Below, piece after piece: positions 42,551 through 54,087 of a stretch of 64,000 bases of DNA (the stretch's first letter is position 1; the number at the start of each line of letters is the position of its first letter). The DNA is taken from NCBI GenBank assembly GCA_963921195.1, contig OY992538.1, positions 238,507,462-238,571,461 of the forward strand. The letters are read 5' to 3'. The notes below the pieces were generated by a model that had not been told where the DNA came from, made no database searches, and saw nothing but the letters and a program-made list of their open reading frames with translations. The position numbers were made by a program, and so were the translations under genes. The DNA comes from Pegoplata infirma (Eukaryota; Arthropoda; Insecta; Diptera; Anthomyiidae).

Positions 42551-43156
42551 CAAATTACAAATATTTAACTACATTTGTTAAAAAGCTTTATCACAGAGCT
42601 TTATCAATATTAAGAAATGTTTAAGACTTTTATTAATAAGATTTCTTTTAATCAAGTTCCATCCCTAATTTCCCACACATACATATGTTGTATACATTAT
42701 GAGTGTGTATTATTATGGTTCATAAGTATGTAAATACTGTTTATTTTAAAATTAAGTGTAAATGAATTTAATTAAATGTTGCAATTACAAAACATTTAAT
42801 TTGATAATACACATTTTCACACAAAAAGTAAAGGATAAAACAATACACGTCAGGCGGCACATCCTATGGAAAAATTATTTAACAACATGTTTGTTTTTTC
42901 TCGCTTTCTTCCTTTTTGATTCTTTCCAGTTTAAATTTCATTATTATTATCTGAATGTTTGTGTCGGTAAGAGTGTTAATGTGTATTTTTGTTTGGTTTT
43001 TGTTTTTCTCATCAACAAATGTAATACACTTAACAAATAATGTAAGAGGAAAATGACATTTAAATATAGTAAGAGCAACTGACTTTTAAAAAAAAAAAAA
43101 ATTAAAAAACCAAACTTTTCTTTTCATAAACGTAGAACGTTTTAAAGATTTAGTCA
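42551..43156. other. AT-rich non-coding stretch
   Basis: No repeat or gene recognised. The 92-residue frame at 42762-43040 has no supporting feature. Confidence 0.45.
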
Positions 43157-44210
43157 CTACCAAATGTCCAGCGAAAAAAAACATGTGTACCGTAAAATTC
43201 TGAATAGTTTGTATGGATAGCCCTATATGGAGCTAAGAAAATTGCGTTTTTGGTTTTTCAATTGTTCAAAAACTGGGCTTAGGAGGCGTGGTCAAATATT
43301 GGAAAAATGGTAAAATTTGTGTCGTGTTGACTTGTTTAAATGTTTATCAAATTAAAACGGAATGCACCACAATCTCAAAAATTTACAATCTCTTTTTGTA
43401 TGGGCTATCAATTATTTTTTTTTTTTTTTGGAAATTTTCAGAACCCGTTTTGAAATTGGCCATTTTTTAAAAACGTCAATTTATAAAAAAATCCGGTCAC
43501 TTGTTTTTTTAATTTTTTTTTAAAAGATTAGATGTTTGTCCATCCACACAAAAAATTCAGAAACGCATTTTTCGTTTTTTTTCGAGAAAATCGCATTTGA
43601 ACTTTAAATTTCATAACAATTTAGTAATTTGCTTGTATTTTCTTTATTCAACAGAACGTGTTAGTAATATTTTTGCAATTAATAATACTCATTCGCAACG
43701 TTAAAACAAGAAAATACAAGTAAATTTCAAAATTGTTATGAAATTTAAAATTCAAAAGCGATTTTCTCAAAAAAAAAAAAAAACGAAAAACGCGTGTCTG
43801 ATTTTTTTGTATGGATGGACAAACATCTAAGCTTTAAAAAAATAAAAAAAAAAAAAACGTGGCCGGATTTTTGATAAATTGACTTTATAAAAAAATGGAA
43901 ATTTTCAGAACGGGTTCTGAAAATTTTCTAAAAAAAAATTTTAATCGATAGCCCATACAAAACTATTTAAGAATGTAAATTTTTGGGATTGAGGTGCATT
44001 CCGTTTTAATGTGAAGAATATTTAATCAAGGCAACTCGCCACAAATTTCACCACTTTTCCAATATTTGACCACGCCTCCTAAGCCCAGTTTTTGAAAATT
44101 TGAAAACCCAAAAAAGCAATTTTCTTAGTTCTACTTATATAGGGTTATCCAAACAACCTATTCAGAAATTTACGGAACACATGTTTTTCTGTAGCGGGAC
44201 ATTTGGTGTA
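43157..44210. mobile_element. Long-TIR foldback, second copy of the 36528 family
   Basis: ACTACCAAATGTCC (left) and TACACCAAATGTCC (right, inverted) match the inner TIR of 36528-37548; the outermost GAGGCATTCC is lost. The arms share TAGCCCTATATGGAGCTAAG, AAAACTGGGCTTAGGAGGCG and AAAACGGAATGCACCACAAT with it. Near-identical arms fold over about 500 bp each. Confidence 0.8.
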
Positions 44211-44949
44211 ATTTTCAGTAAACACAACAAAAAATGCTGTTGTCTAAAATCTCATAAACAAACTGAGATATGTTCTATTGCACAAATTATAAGGATGTTG
44301 AAGTGCGTGAATATGAAAAACTTTTTTTAACGAAAAATTTATCAAAGCGTGAGGTCTTTTTATTTTCATACACATGCACAAGAAAATACGTACAGAATCT
44401 TATCGGTTTTCTATAGGCACAATTTTAGATAAAACTGAGATGTTTCATTAGGTCATCATCAAAAGACTGATGTTTTTCCAATTAAAAAAGAAGCTCCTAG
44501 ATCAAAGTTTTTTAAGAAATGTCATTATAATCTGTGAGGTTTCCTTAAATGAAAAGATAGCAGCAAAAATTCTTCAGAATATGCAAGATTTCCTAAAGAA
44601 ATAAAATTACTGTGAAGTTGTTTGAGGTTAACTATTTGTTTACAACTTTATGTAAACAACTACAACAGGTAATGCCAGTTGTTTTTACTGCAATACTATT
44701 TGGCCTCCTGAACAACTACAATTGTTGGTAATTTAAATTTTTGAGAGCTGAAAACATTCGTCATACATTTTTTTCTATAGCAAGACCTTTCTCAGATTTT
44801 TTTTTAGGAAACAAATTGGTGTACTGATTTGAGTTCCCGAAAAAATGGTCACCCTACATATGTTTGTAGTTAACACAATTGCAAAGAATAGTAAACAATT
44901 TCTACAAATTTCTGATTAATTTTTATTAAACAATAAAAATTGTTTTATT
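44211..44949. other. AT-rich non-coding stretch
   Basis: No gene or defined repeat seen. Short words such as AACTACAACAGGTAATGCCA near 44660 give no clue to function. Confidence 0.45.
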
Positions 44950-45302
44950 CGACCAAGCTCTTTGTCTCCCGCTCTTAATATTTTGGAACTTCTTAAAAGA
45001 AGGTACGAAAACTGTTAGACGAGGAAAATACGATAATGTTGAATTAACATTGTTGGTTTGACAAATAATGCTAACTTTTTATATCGAAAAAGCGCTTAAT
45101 AAATTTTGAAAAAATGTATCAATTTATAATTATTATGGTAATATTATTTAAGAAATACCTTTAAAAGTGTTTAAAACAAATTCTCAGCAAATAAAAAGTC
45201 ATTGGATTTCCCGATAATCCACAAAAAAAACTTTTTTTACAGCTAGATGAAAAAAAAGCTAGCTTTAGTCTGAAAATCGCAAAATTGCAACACTTTTTTT
45301 TT
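44950..45302 (+). repeat. Dispersed repeat shared with 19258-19605
   Basis: Same orientation and word order as the copy at 19258: CCAAGCTC, AGAAGGTACGAAAACTGTTA, ATGCTAACTTTTTATATCGA, AAAGTCATTGGATTTCCCGA. This copy has a small extra ATTAACATTG after GATAATGTTG. The class is unknown. Confidence 0.8.
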
Positions 45303-45456
45303 GTTTATATCGAACTTAAGGGATTTTTTTTGGTTTGATCAAACGACCAGTTCGATGGCGGACTTAGCAAAGGGAATTTAAGAGAGGGTTTAACAGAAGA
45401 AGGGAGACTTCACATATCTTTAAGTATTGATAGTCTTTGATTCGACCTATAAACTA

Positions 45457-45634
45457 TTATATTTTGAGGATGTTTATTCTGGCTCGAGGTCATTATTTTC
45501 TTTACTTATTAAAACTATGATATTCTCATAGCATAATTTTCAAGAAAATTATTTTTTTTTTGCTATGAGAATATCATGGTTTTAATTAGTAAAATGATGA
45601 CCTCGAGCCAGAATAAACATCCTCAAAATATAAT
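45457..45634. mobile_element. Hairpin MITE, intact 178-bp copy
   Basis: ATTATATTTTGAGGATGTTT at the left is matched by AAACATCCTCAAAATATAAT at the right. TTCTGGCTCGAGGTCATTAT pairs with ATGATGACCTCGAGCCAGAA, and TATGATATTCTCATAGCATA pairs with its complement. The stem is nearly perfect to a centre of T residues near 45550. It has no coding capacity. It has the shape of a miRNA-like or endo-siRNA hairpin as well as of a MITE. Confidence 0.9.
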
Positions 45635-46445
45635 TTCTACAATTTTATTTGACAATTTTTATATTTCACTGTCAGATTTTTTACTATATATGTATTTTTG
45701 ACAGTTAAAACAACTGCATTTGTTGCTTTAACTTAAAGTAAAGTGTAGTATAAACTAAATTTTCGCATTAGTTGTTTTAACTTTCATTATCATTATTATT
45801 TACTTAATTATTAGAACTTTACTTATATAATTTTCTAAGTGTACAAATGTATTTGTATGTATGTTTGTAAATCTTTATGTATTTTGTACAATATTGTTAC
45901 TTTTGAAGACTCTCATACCTTTAAGCATGTATTTATTCATACATGAAATGAAAGTGAATAGGAAAAAGTACAAGTACCTATAATATTATTGTATACATCA
46001 TACTACATTTACATATATACACACACACACACACACATACATTAACATTTGCATACATTCATTTAATTTACATGCCATTTACGACAGCATGTCCTTTGTA
46101 AGAGTTTTTTGTCTATGTTAAAATAATAAATGTGTCAAAAAAAATAATCATACATATGAGACATTTCATCTAAAAATAAAAAACAAAAATATGTAGTATG
46201 TTAAAGCAACTACAACTTTTTTTGTTTGTATATCCCTAAAGGACTCTAATGTGTCCTAAACCTTATGTTTTGAAAACCTCAAACAAAAATCATTGTTTAT
46301 TTTATCAGAGATATGAAATTTGAATAAAAAAAATTGTGGCACAAACAAAATTCTAAATTCTCGTTCAAAAGAGATATTTCGAAGAACTCTGATTAATTTT
46401 TATAAAAATATAAAAATTTTTTATTCGACCTTTAAAATATTTTAT

Positions 46446-46567
46446 TTTGAGTAGGTTTATAACAGAAAAATAATTTTCTTAAAAATTATTTTATGAGAAT
46501 ATCATATTTTTAATTAGTAAAGAAAATAATAACCTCGAGCTAGAAAAAACCTACTCAAAAAAATATT
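46446..46567. mobile_element. Hairpin MITE, truncated copy
   Basis: TTTTGAGTAGGTTTAT at the left lacks the TTCTGGCTCGAGG segment; the right arm is complete (TTTTAATTAGTAAAGAAAAT, AACCTCGAGCTAGAAAAAAC, CTACTCAAAA). It belongs to the family at 42141 and 45457. Confidence 0.75.
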
Positions 46568-46734
46568 AAAAAAATCTAAAATTAATTTGTCAAAATTATG
46601 CTCAACCAATAAGTTTTCGTTCAACATTTTGGGAATTTATTTCAAAACGGTCCACCAAACTGACAGTTACAGCTAGAGCTAAAAATCAAAATCAAGTTAA
46701 AATTAATTTCAAGTGAAGTACATCAATCATTTTT

Positions 46735-46765
46735 CTGTTCCCCCAACAAATCGTTGGGGGAACAG
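46735..46765. repeat. Perfect 13-bp GC-rich hairpin
   Basis: CTGTTCCCCCAAC and GTTGGGGGAACAG pair perfectly around AAATC. It stands out in this AT-rich context. It could be a transposon-end hairpin (Helitron-like ends have one), but no CTRR terminus is seen after it. Confidence 0.85.
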
Positions 46766-47256
46766 TATTTTAATTTTTCTGTAGCTTCATAAATTCCTTT
46801 AAAACAACATACATAAATATTTTATTAAAATTATGTTTTTATTAAATCAACACCTTTGTAAAAATCTCTATAAGTAATCACATTTTAAGCATACGTTGCC
46901 AGATACACAACAGCCATACACACACTCATACTTATGCTGGGTAAAAGTTTATACTCATTCAAAACAAAAAACAAAATTTTATACTTTAATTAAGGAATCA
47001 TTAAAAATACATCAAGGTACTAACCAATGATGCAAAGTAATTTCCGTTTGGAAATTTATTCAAAATTTATACTGATACACTGGTACAAAAACTTGAGTAC
47101 AAATCCATTTATTATTAACAAATATAACATAATGACAAATTCTTGATCCGAAAAAAGCAGTGGTCATGGCTTTTTCGGGTCGACCCAATTTTTGGAGAAT
47201 TCGTTGTTATTCAAACTCCAACGCCATCTGTAGGGTCAAAGTTGCAGTTAAACTGC
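46766..47256. other. AT-rich non-coding stretch
   Basis: No gene or repeat recognised. The 63-residue frame beginning at 47143 runs into the terminal repeat of the next element and is not a gene. Confidence 0.45.
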
Positions 47257-47833
47257 ACTTACAAGGGAAGTCTCCCTAGTGTCATCCGCGGATCTTTATG
47301 GAATTGGTTTTATTTTGTAGAGCAGAAAAAATAATGGGACACGTATCTTTTTTAGCGGCCCAAATTCATATTTAGTGGGTAAAAAGTAGGGGAAAAGACA
47401 AGACAATTTTTCAGTTTTTTTCGTTTATCTACTATATTATGCAAAGAAACCTAGTCATGTTACATACCAAATGAAAGGTCTTTGGAAACCCTATCTACGT
47501 GAGAACGTGTCCAGACATGCACAACTTTTCGTCATATTGAGTAAAATACCAGGACATTTTTGTTAATAAGTCGAAAAATATTAACTTCTTTGGCACGTTG
47601 TTAGCACCACGAGATAGGTATTTTTAATACCTTTAATCTGTTACCACACATGCCTATATTGATTTTGAGTAAATAGGCGTAAATCGTAAAAAACTGAAAA
47701 AGATCCATTTCCCCCCATACAAATCGACCCCCCCATAAAAATGAGTTTGGGCCGCTAAAAAAAAATACGTGTCGAATTAATTTTCGTTCTTTACAACATA
47801 TCCAACATATCCAGGGAGACTTCCCTTGTTAGT
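47257..47833 (+). mobile_element. TIR element ACTWACAAGGGAAG, copy 1
   Basis: ACTTACAAGGGAAGTCTCCC (left) and ACTAACAAGGGAAGTCTCCC (right, inverted) form the ends of a 577-bp unit. Internal landmarks are TTTTTTAGCGGCCCAAATTC, ACCTAGTCATGTTACATACC and AACGTGTCCAGACATGCACA. A second copy in opposite orientation is at 48810-49414. No clear target duplication and no coding capacity. Confidence 0.8.
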
Positions 47834-48809
47834 ATTTTAATGACTCGACCCCAGCGCGATCTACCAGATCGAAGATGAAAAACAGAACAGTATAAACATT
47901 GACTAAATAGTTCGTACGGATACAAAGACTATTTATTAGAAACAAATGCACCAACCATTTTATATACAAAATATTGTCAAAGAGCTTTAGAAAACACCTA
48001 AGTGCTTTTCTATGTTTTTTTATGTATTTAACAAAACTACCAAATTTCGGCCTATCGCAAAAGTATCTCAAAATGACAAAATTAAGCTTTTTCTACAATA
48101 TTGAAAAATTATTTTAAAAACACATAGATCTTTTCATCAACAATGCTGCGTCAAGACATTACAATGTTGATTTTTTTTACACTGAAAGAAGGGTTATACA
48201 ATGCTAAAATGTATCAAAAAACAACAAAAAATTCACTTATTTACCCATTTTCACATTTTATGTATTATCACAAAAAACTACTTTTGTCGAATTTCGTCAA
48301 TTGCCGGGCAGATTATTTTCCGTTTTGATCTAAGAACTCAATATTTAAGTTTTTAGCCAAATCGGACAATTTTAAACTGTGGCCCTGGGGGGTTAAAGTT
48401 TGGCCTTAAACATTTTTTTTTTGGTTTGTACAAAAAACTTTTAATCCCTTGGGGCACGGGTTAAAAATGACCGATTTGTCTAAAAATTGAACCATGGAGT
48501 TTTAATACCAAAACGAACGATAACTTTTGGTTTGTATGGGAACATTTTTTTTTGGGCAAAAATTTAACCATCCCGGCGAAATTCATAAAAAGTCATTATT
48601 CTTGCCACCCTAATGCCCATATGATACCTTACATCCATGTTTTCCGGAAAATAGGTCCCAAGTCCAAACATGGACCAATTGGATCTTTTTTTTTTAGATA
48701 TTTAATAAGTGTAGAAAACAGGCATAAATCAAATTTCAGTGGAATTATCTAATTTTTTGTAGTCAATAGACAGATTTGACTAAATATCGGGCGAAGTTTT
48801 TATATGGGG
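47834..48809. other. Spacer between two inverted TIR elements
   Basis: The segment at about 48640-48800 (CCCAAGTCCAAACATGGACC, AATTGGATC, ATATCGGGCGAAG) is inverted at 51655-51815. TTTTTAGCCAAATCGGACAA and GTGGCCCTGGGGG (48350-48390) resemble 57720-57760. TTGCCACCCTAATG at 48600 recurs at 59285. This is therefore older repeat DNA and not unique sequence. The 80- and 61-residue frames are unsupported. Confidence 0.45.
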
Positions 48810-49414
48810 ACTAACAAGGGAAGTCTCCCTGGTGTCACCCTCCGATCTTCATGAAATTTGGATATGTTGTTAAGAACGAAAATTAATTCGACACGTATTT
48901 TTTTTAGCGACCCAAACTCATTTTTAAGAGGGGCGATTTGTATGGGGGGAAATTGACCTTTTTCAGTTTTTTACGATTTACGCCTATTTAAACAAAATTG
49001 ATATAGGCATGTGTGGTGTCAGATTAAAAGTATTAAAAATATCTATCTCGTGGTGCTAACAACGGGCCAAAGAAGTTAATATTTTTCGACTTATTAACAA
49101 AAATGTCCTAAAATTTTGGTATTTTACTCAATATGACGAAAAGTTGTGCATGTTTGGACACGTTCTTAACACACGTAGATAGGTTTTCCAAAGAACTTTC
49201 ATTTGGTATGTAACATGACTAGGTTTCTTTGCATAATATAGGAGATAAACGAAAAAACTGAAAAATGGCCTTGTCTTCCCCTTCCTTTTTACCCCCTAAA
49301 TATGAATTTGAGCCGCTAAAAAAAATACGTGTCCCTTTATTTTTTCTGCTCTTCAAAATAAAACCAATTCCATAAAGATCCGCGGGTGACACTAGGAAGA
49401 CTTCCCTTGTAAGT
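48810..49414 (-). mobile_element. TIR element ACTWACAAGGGAAG, copy 2, inverted
   Basis: It starts ACTAACAAGGGAAGTCTCCC and ends CTTCCCTTGTAAGT. Read on the minus strand it parallels copy 1 throughout (TCTTTATGGAATTGGTTTTA, CATGACTAGGTTTCTTTGCA, CTCGTGGTGCTAACAACGGG). The two copies enclose about 1 kb, making a composite about 2.2 kb long with inverted ends. Confidence 0.8.
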
Positions 49415-50425
49415 CCAAAAATGGTCCAATATATTCAGATTTTATTAGGTTACCAAAGTACACATTTATATCCTACAATCAAAATTTTAATCAAATATTT
49501 TCTTTTCCATGAATTTTTATAGATTTTTGTAAATATCGGGAGGTTGGTTTGTATGAGGACTACAAGAAGAACTGGTCCGATTTCTTTAAAATTAGAAACT
49601 GTGATTTCTGAATACAAAATACATTTATCTGACAAATTTCGAAAGAATATCTATTATAAAAAGGTTATTAGAGTCATTTGAGTTAAATTTAAAGGGGACC
49701 TTTATATGGCGGCTAGGTCTACACTAGAGTGTCCCTTATTTTGGAAATGTTGAGACGGTGCCCGCTCATTTTTTTTCCTTTATTTTATAAAGGTACGAAA
49801 TACTCACGAATTGAAAAATATAAATAATTTTGTTCATGTTTCGCTTGGTAGTAATATTTATTTTTCAGTGTATTAGATTTTAACATTACAAATGTAGTGG
49901 TCAAGTTCTATATACAAGTTTATGCATGCATTCAACTTGTGCGTGTCTTTAAGTACATAGTTGGAAAGTTGTTGAATCTAGATAGTAATACATATTGTTG
50001 CTACGAAATTCAAAATGTCTGTGCAGAAGTAATAAAAAGTGAATTTGCATTTTAAAGTTTTGAAATTTTCATAATGATCTATCAATGTACTGAATTATTG
50101 GGTAAGAGAATAAGTACATTCATCTAAGGGCCTGTTCACACCTGAGGCGAAATCTCGTTTGATTGAGACTTCGATCATATGGGATTGGCTGTGAATTGGG
50201 TATAATGCAAACGATAATAGCAAAAATGTTTAAACATTTTTGGTCGTTTGATATAGAACATTTCCTTACACAAAAAAAAAATTTCGAAATTAGAATATAA
50301 ATTTGTTCAAAATCTTGTTAAAAATCAAATTTAAGACAAAAATCTCAAATGAAAAATATTACTTTATATTTTCATCAAAAAACTAATAAAAATATTTTTT
50401 TTTACCATAAAAATACAACATTATA
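49415..50425. other. AT-rich stretch
   Basis: No gene seen. GTACGAAATACTCACGAATT (49794) with GAAAAATATAAATAATTTTG is inverted relative to 17055-17095, and GGTCTACACTAGAGTGTCCC near 49705 is a small palindrome. The rest is featureless. Confidence 0.4.
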
Positions 50426-50920
50426 CGTCAAACTCTGTTATAACGAACTCGGTTATAACGAATTCTCGGTTATAACGAACTGATTCTAAGGTCCCGACGT
50501 TTTAGCATCAATTTTCACACAAAATACTTCTTTTATAACGAACTCGGTTATAACGAATCCTCGGTTAAAACGAACTGCTTATTATGGTCCCACGAACATA
50601 ATTTCATGTATATTTACCTTTTTATAACGAACTCCCATAAATATTTTTTAATGTGTGGTAATCATGTTTATTAAACTAACAAAAGGTTGGAATTTTTTTG
50701 GTTTATATTATAATTTTGATATAATTTATTTAAATTTTTAATGATTTCTTCTCAAGAAGTAGTTTATTTACAAAAAGAACATAAAATAAAACAAAATTGG
50801 ATCAATTTTTTTGGAAAAAAAACTAGGTTGATAAAAAGTATACCTCGCTTATAACGAACTTTGCTTATAACGAACTGTTTTTGCTGGTCCCTCAGGGTTC
50901 GTTATAACCGGGTTCGACTG
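50426..50920. mobile_element. pogo/Tc1-like MITE with TTATAACGAAC repeats
   Basis: CGTCAAACTCTGTTATAACG (left) and CAGTCGAACCCGGTTATAAC (right, inverted) are flanked by TA (50424-50425, 50921-50922). CAGT...ATAACGAAC ends are typical of pogo-related elements of invertebrates. GTTATAACGAACTC occurs about nine times near the two ends, in direct orientation. The centre is AT-rich and non-coding. Confidence 0.8.
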
Positions 50921-51043
50921 TAATAACATATTAAGCAAAAAAAAAAAGAGTTAAATATTTTATTTGTTCACTTTGTTCGCAACTTTTCAATATTTTAATA
51001 TTTTTTGGTGTGTTAATTTCGACACTGAAGTTTTTACAACCTA

Positions 51044-51614
51044 CACTCAAAAAATTATGTTAGTAAAATCAACTGAAAATGTCAGTTAAAATAACTACTT
51101 TGTAAGTTGTTTTGGGGTCAACTACTTTTTCAGTTAAATCAACTAACAATGTTAGTTTTTTTAACTGACAAAAAACAACTGACTTATGTAGTAAAAACTA
51201 CTTACATTTGTAGTCAAAACAACTTAAATGTAGTAAAAATAAAAAAATCTATCAATAATTTTTTTTTCCAAAAATTTTTCAGAAAAAAAATTAAGACCAA
51301 ATTTTTTCAAAGTTTTTTTTTTTTAAAAAAAGTTGTGAAAAATAAAAAAAAACGAAAATTTATTTTTATTTTTTGGAAAAAAACTTTGAAAATTTTTCAG
51401 AGATAAAAGAAATAAAATTAACTACTTTAAATAACTGTTACTACATCACAGTACTTTTTCGTTAGTTATTCAAAAAAACTACTTAAAATAACTAACAGAA
51501 ATAGTTGTTTCACATTTTTCATACAAAAACAACTGACTTTTTAGTTGAAAATAACTAACTACTGTAAAATATACAAACAACTAACATGTAGTAACTTACA
51601 TAATTTTCTGAGTG
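51044..51614. mobile_element. CACTCAAAA-family MITE with AGTTAAAAYAACT arms
   Basis: CACTCAAAAAATTATGTTAG (left) and CACTCAGAAAATTATGTAAG (right, inverted) are flanked by TA (51042-51043, 51615-51616). The arms consist of ACAACTGAC, GTAGTTAAAA and related words that pair. Unlike 13462 and 24252 it lacks the ACCC...GGGT core. The 99-residue frame inside is low-complexity. Confidence 0.88.
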
Positions 51615-51654
51615 TAATCAAATCTGTTTATAATTGTACCATTTTTGGTCTGTA

Positions 51655-51815
51655 TTATGGCGAAATATAGAAATTTCGCCCGATAAATCGGTCTATTGGC
51701 AACAAAAATAATCTATTTCACTTAAATTTGGTTTGAGTGTGTTTTCTTCACAAATTTAAGATCTAATAAAAGATAGATCCAATCGATCCATTTTTGGACT
51801 TGAGACCCATTTTTC
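51655..51815 (-). repeat. Arm inverted relative to 48640-48800
   Basis: TTTCGCCCGATAAATCGGTC, GATAGATCCAATCGATCCAT and TTTTGGACTTGAGACCCATT are the complement of the left arm, with divergence. The two arms enclose the pogo-like MITE, a TA MITE and TIR copy 2, so they may be the ends of an old large element filled by later insertions. Confidence 0.6.
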
Positions 51816-53099
51816 GATAAATATATATTCGATAAATATATATTATAAATTAATTAATATAATTTTCTGTTAGGGGTCGCAAGAAATTTGAAATATTGAA
51901 GCAAAAGCTAGTGAGAAGCCCCGCCGTACATTTTACACTGGTCAAATAGCACCACTCTATTAAAAGCATATCACTTCTGATAATCAGTGGGTATCAGGTT
52001 GGTTGGCTACCATTTAATTTCCTCTCTCAAAAAGTTGGTTCTCTTAGTGTTGCCTATGCTATTGCATGTAAAAACTCTCTTAAACATAAAGAGAACAAAT
52101 TTATATAAAGTGACATATTGTTTTGGGGCCTATCAAAATCTCTGATATATTCTTTACTCTATGCTGATAATTACAACATTTAATACTGTTTGCATAAGCA
52201 AAAATTAGTTTAACAAATTCTCTTGGAATTGTGACTTAAAATTCGACATTTACATTTTCCTTTAACCAACAAATTGTGTGGGCACTGTGACAATGCTCTT
52301 TACAATATTTTCTTCCGGAGATTAAAATGCATACATGTCATTTGTTATGAATGCAATAAACATGTTTTGAATACGAAATATTGTATTTAAATTTAAATTA
52401 ATTTATGCATATGTATGTATATCAAATTAACCAGTTAACTGCTAAAATCCATAATGTTCTACAAAGAAAAAATCCCATAAGATAGATTTACAGATTTTTA
52501 AAAAATTTTCAGTGTCTGAAAAAAAATTGATTTTTGATGGAAAACAATGTTATTTTGTGAAAATTGTCGGGTTGTAAGTGGATTTGAATTATTTTTTTAT
52601 ATAAGTTAAATTAATAGTAGTATTTAATTATTTTGAATTTTTGTTTTTAATTAGTTTAGATTGAAATTAGTAAATTTTCATTTGATATTCGGTAAGGGGT
52701 ACTTTTTTCGGTAATTTTAAATTCGGTAAGGGGTACTTCACCACGAGATATTAGATCTTTCAAAATATTTTTTTAATATGAGTATGGATTTAAAATATAA
52801 TTTATAAACCTTATAAAGGTATTTGTTTGATAATTTCTTTCCACAATATTTACACAAAAGGTAAAAATAAAAATTTTGATTTTCTTTCTTTTCTAAAATA
52901 CAAAAGAATGATATATTGGTTTAATACGATATTTATGTATATAAGAGTATATAATATATTGTTTTAAGTTAATGTGTGGGTGTAAGGATTTTATTTTGGT
53001 TTTATATGCGCTTTTTTATTTTGTTATTTCCACCCCTAATCCTTTGAAATCTTTAAAAAAAATATATAAAAAAACATACTTATACTTATAAAAACAAAT
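51816..53099. other. AT-rich non-coding stretch
   Basis: No gene, RNA gene or defined repeat is recognised. TTCGGTAAGGGGTACTT occurs twice near 52690 and 52722. A slightly GC-richer part at 51895-52010 has no open frame of note. Confidence 0.4.
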
Positions 53100-54087
53100 A
53101 AGAATGCTGTGTTTGGCAAGGTCGAATTAAAAACACCCTTCACAATTTTTTAAACTCTTTGTCGGGTTTTCATAATAATTCACCTGTTGGTGAATAAAAA
53201 AGATGTTTATCAGATGGTTAATAAAACGTAACATAATGTGCTTGATTCGGGAGTTCTCTTTCAGTATTCGCATAATTTTTAAAAATTTTATATACTTTCG
53301 AAATTTAAGATTTTAAAATTTTTTTTTGGTTACAATTAGAGATCTAGTTAATATCTTCAATGATTACAAGAAAAAGATTTATAATTAATTTTAAAAAAAA
53401 TCAAAAGGATATCATATTTTTAAAAATGATGTCAATGGTGGAAGAGTACTTCCGAATCGAGCACAATAATTTTGTTTTTCATCAAACATTTTTTTCATTA
53501 AAATTTTTTTTCCCATCAAAAAAATTTTTTTTTCATCAAAAAATTTTTTTCCATCAAAATTTTTTTTTCATCGAAAAAGCTTATTTTTTTGTTAAAAACG
53601 CTTTGTTATAATTTTTTTTATTTAAAAATTATATTTTTGCATAATTTGATATAAAAAAAATTAACAATTTTTGTTTTTATCAAAAATGTTTTACTTTTTT
53701 TTATCAATTTTTTTTTTTCATCAAAATTTTTTAATTTTTTTCTAATTTTGTTTTTACAAAAATTGCTTTTTCAACAAGCCTGAGGGTATTTTTTTAAAGT
53801 TGCCGTGGTTTCAAATCATATTTATTATTTCACCTAAAGCTTTTGATACATTGGACGGATTTTACCCAAATTTACACATTATTATTTTATAAAGAAAGCA
53901 AATATTTTTGCATATAAGTCAAACTCCACAATCTCTTTATTTTGGAATAAAACGGATTTCTACACACAGATATAAAAATATCGCCAGATTGACTTAAATC
54001 CGATCGAGGATATATCAATGTGTTACAAATGTAATGACCAACTTCCATATACCCTATATCACTAACAATAAGAGTATGGAATAAAAA
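53100..54087 (+). mobile_element. Old mini-me copy with an internal insertion
   Basis: AAGGTCGAATTAAAAACACC (53118) resembles the element start. The 3' half is clear: TTTTGATACATTGGACGGAT, TCGCCAGATTGACTTAAATC, CGATCGAGGAT, ATGTGTTACAAATGTAATGA, then CCATATACCCTATATCACTA and a decayed hairpin. The microsatellite has gone. The TTCACC/CATCAA repeat at 53175-53790 lies inside. Confidence 0.6.
53175..53790 (+). repeat. TTCACC/(T)nCATCAA repeat element, second copy
   Basis: ATAATTCACCTGTTGGTGAA then TAAAACGTAACATAATGTGC opens it, and an array of TTTTTTTTCATCAAAA units (about 53475-53750) follows. Same order as at 6655 and 62984. The 83-residue frame across the array is low-complexity. Confidence 0.65.

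Noticed and set aside
47143..47334. The 63-residue frame MIRKKQWSWLF... as a gene
   Set aside because: Its second half is the terminal repeat of the ACTWACAAGGGAAG element, which recurs inverted at 49414, so it is a chance frame over a transposon end.
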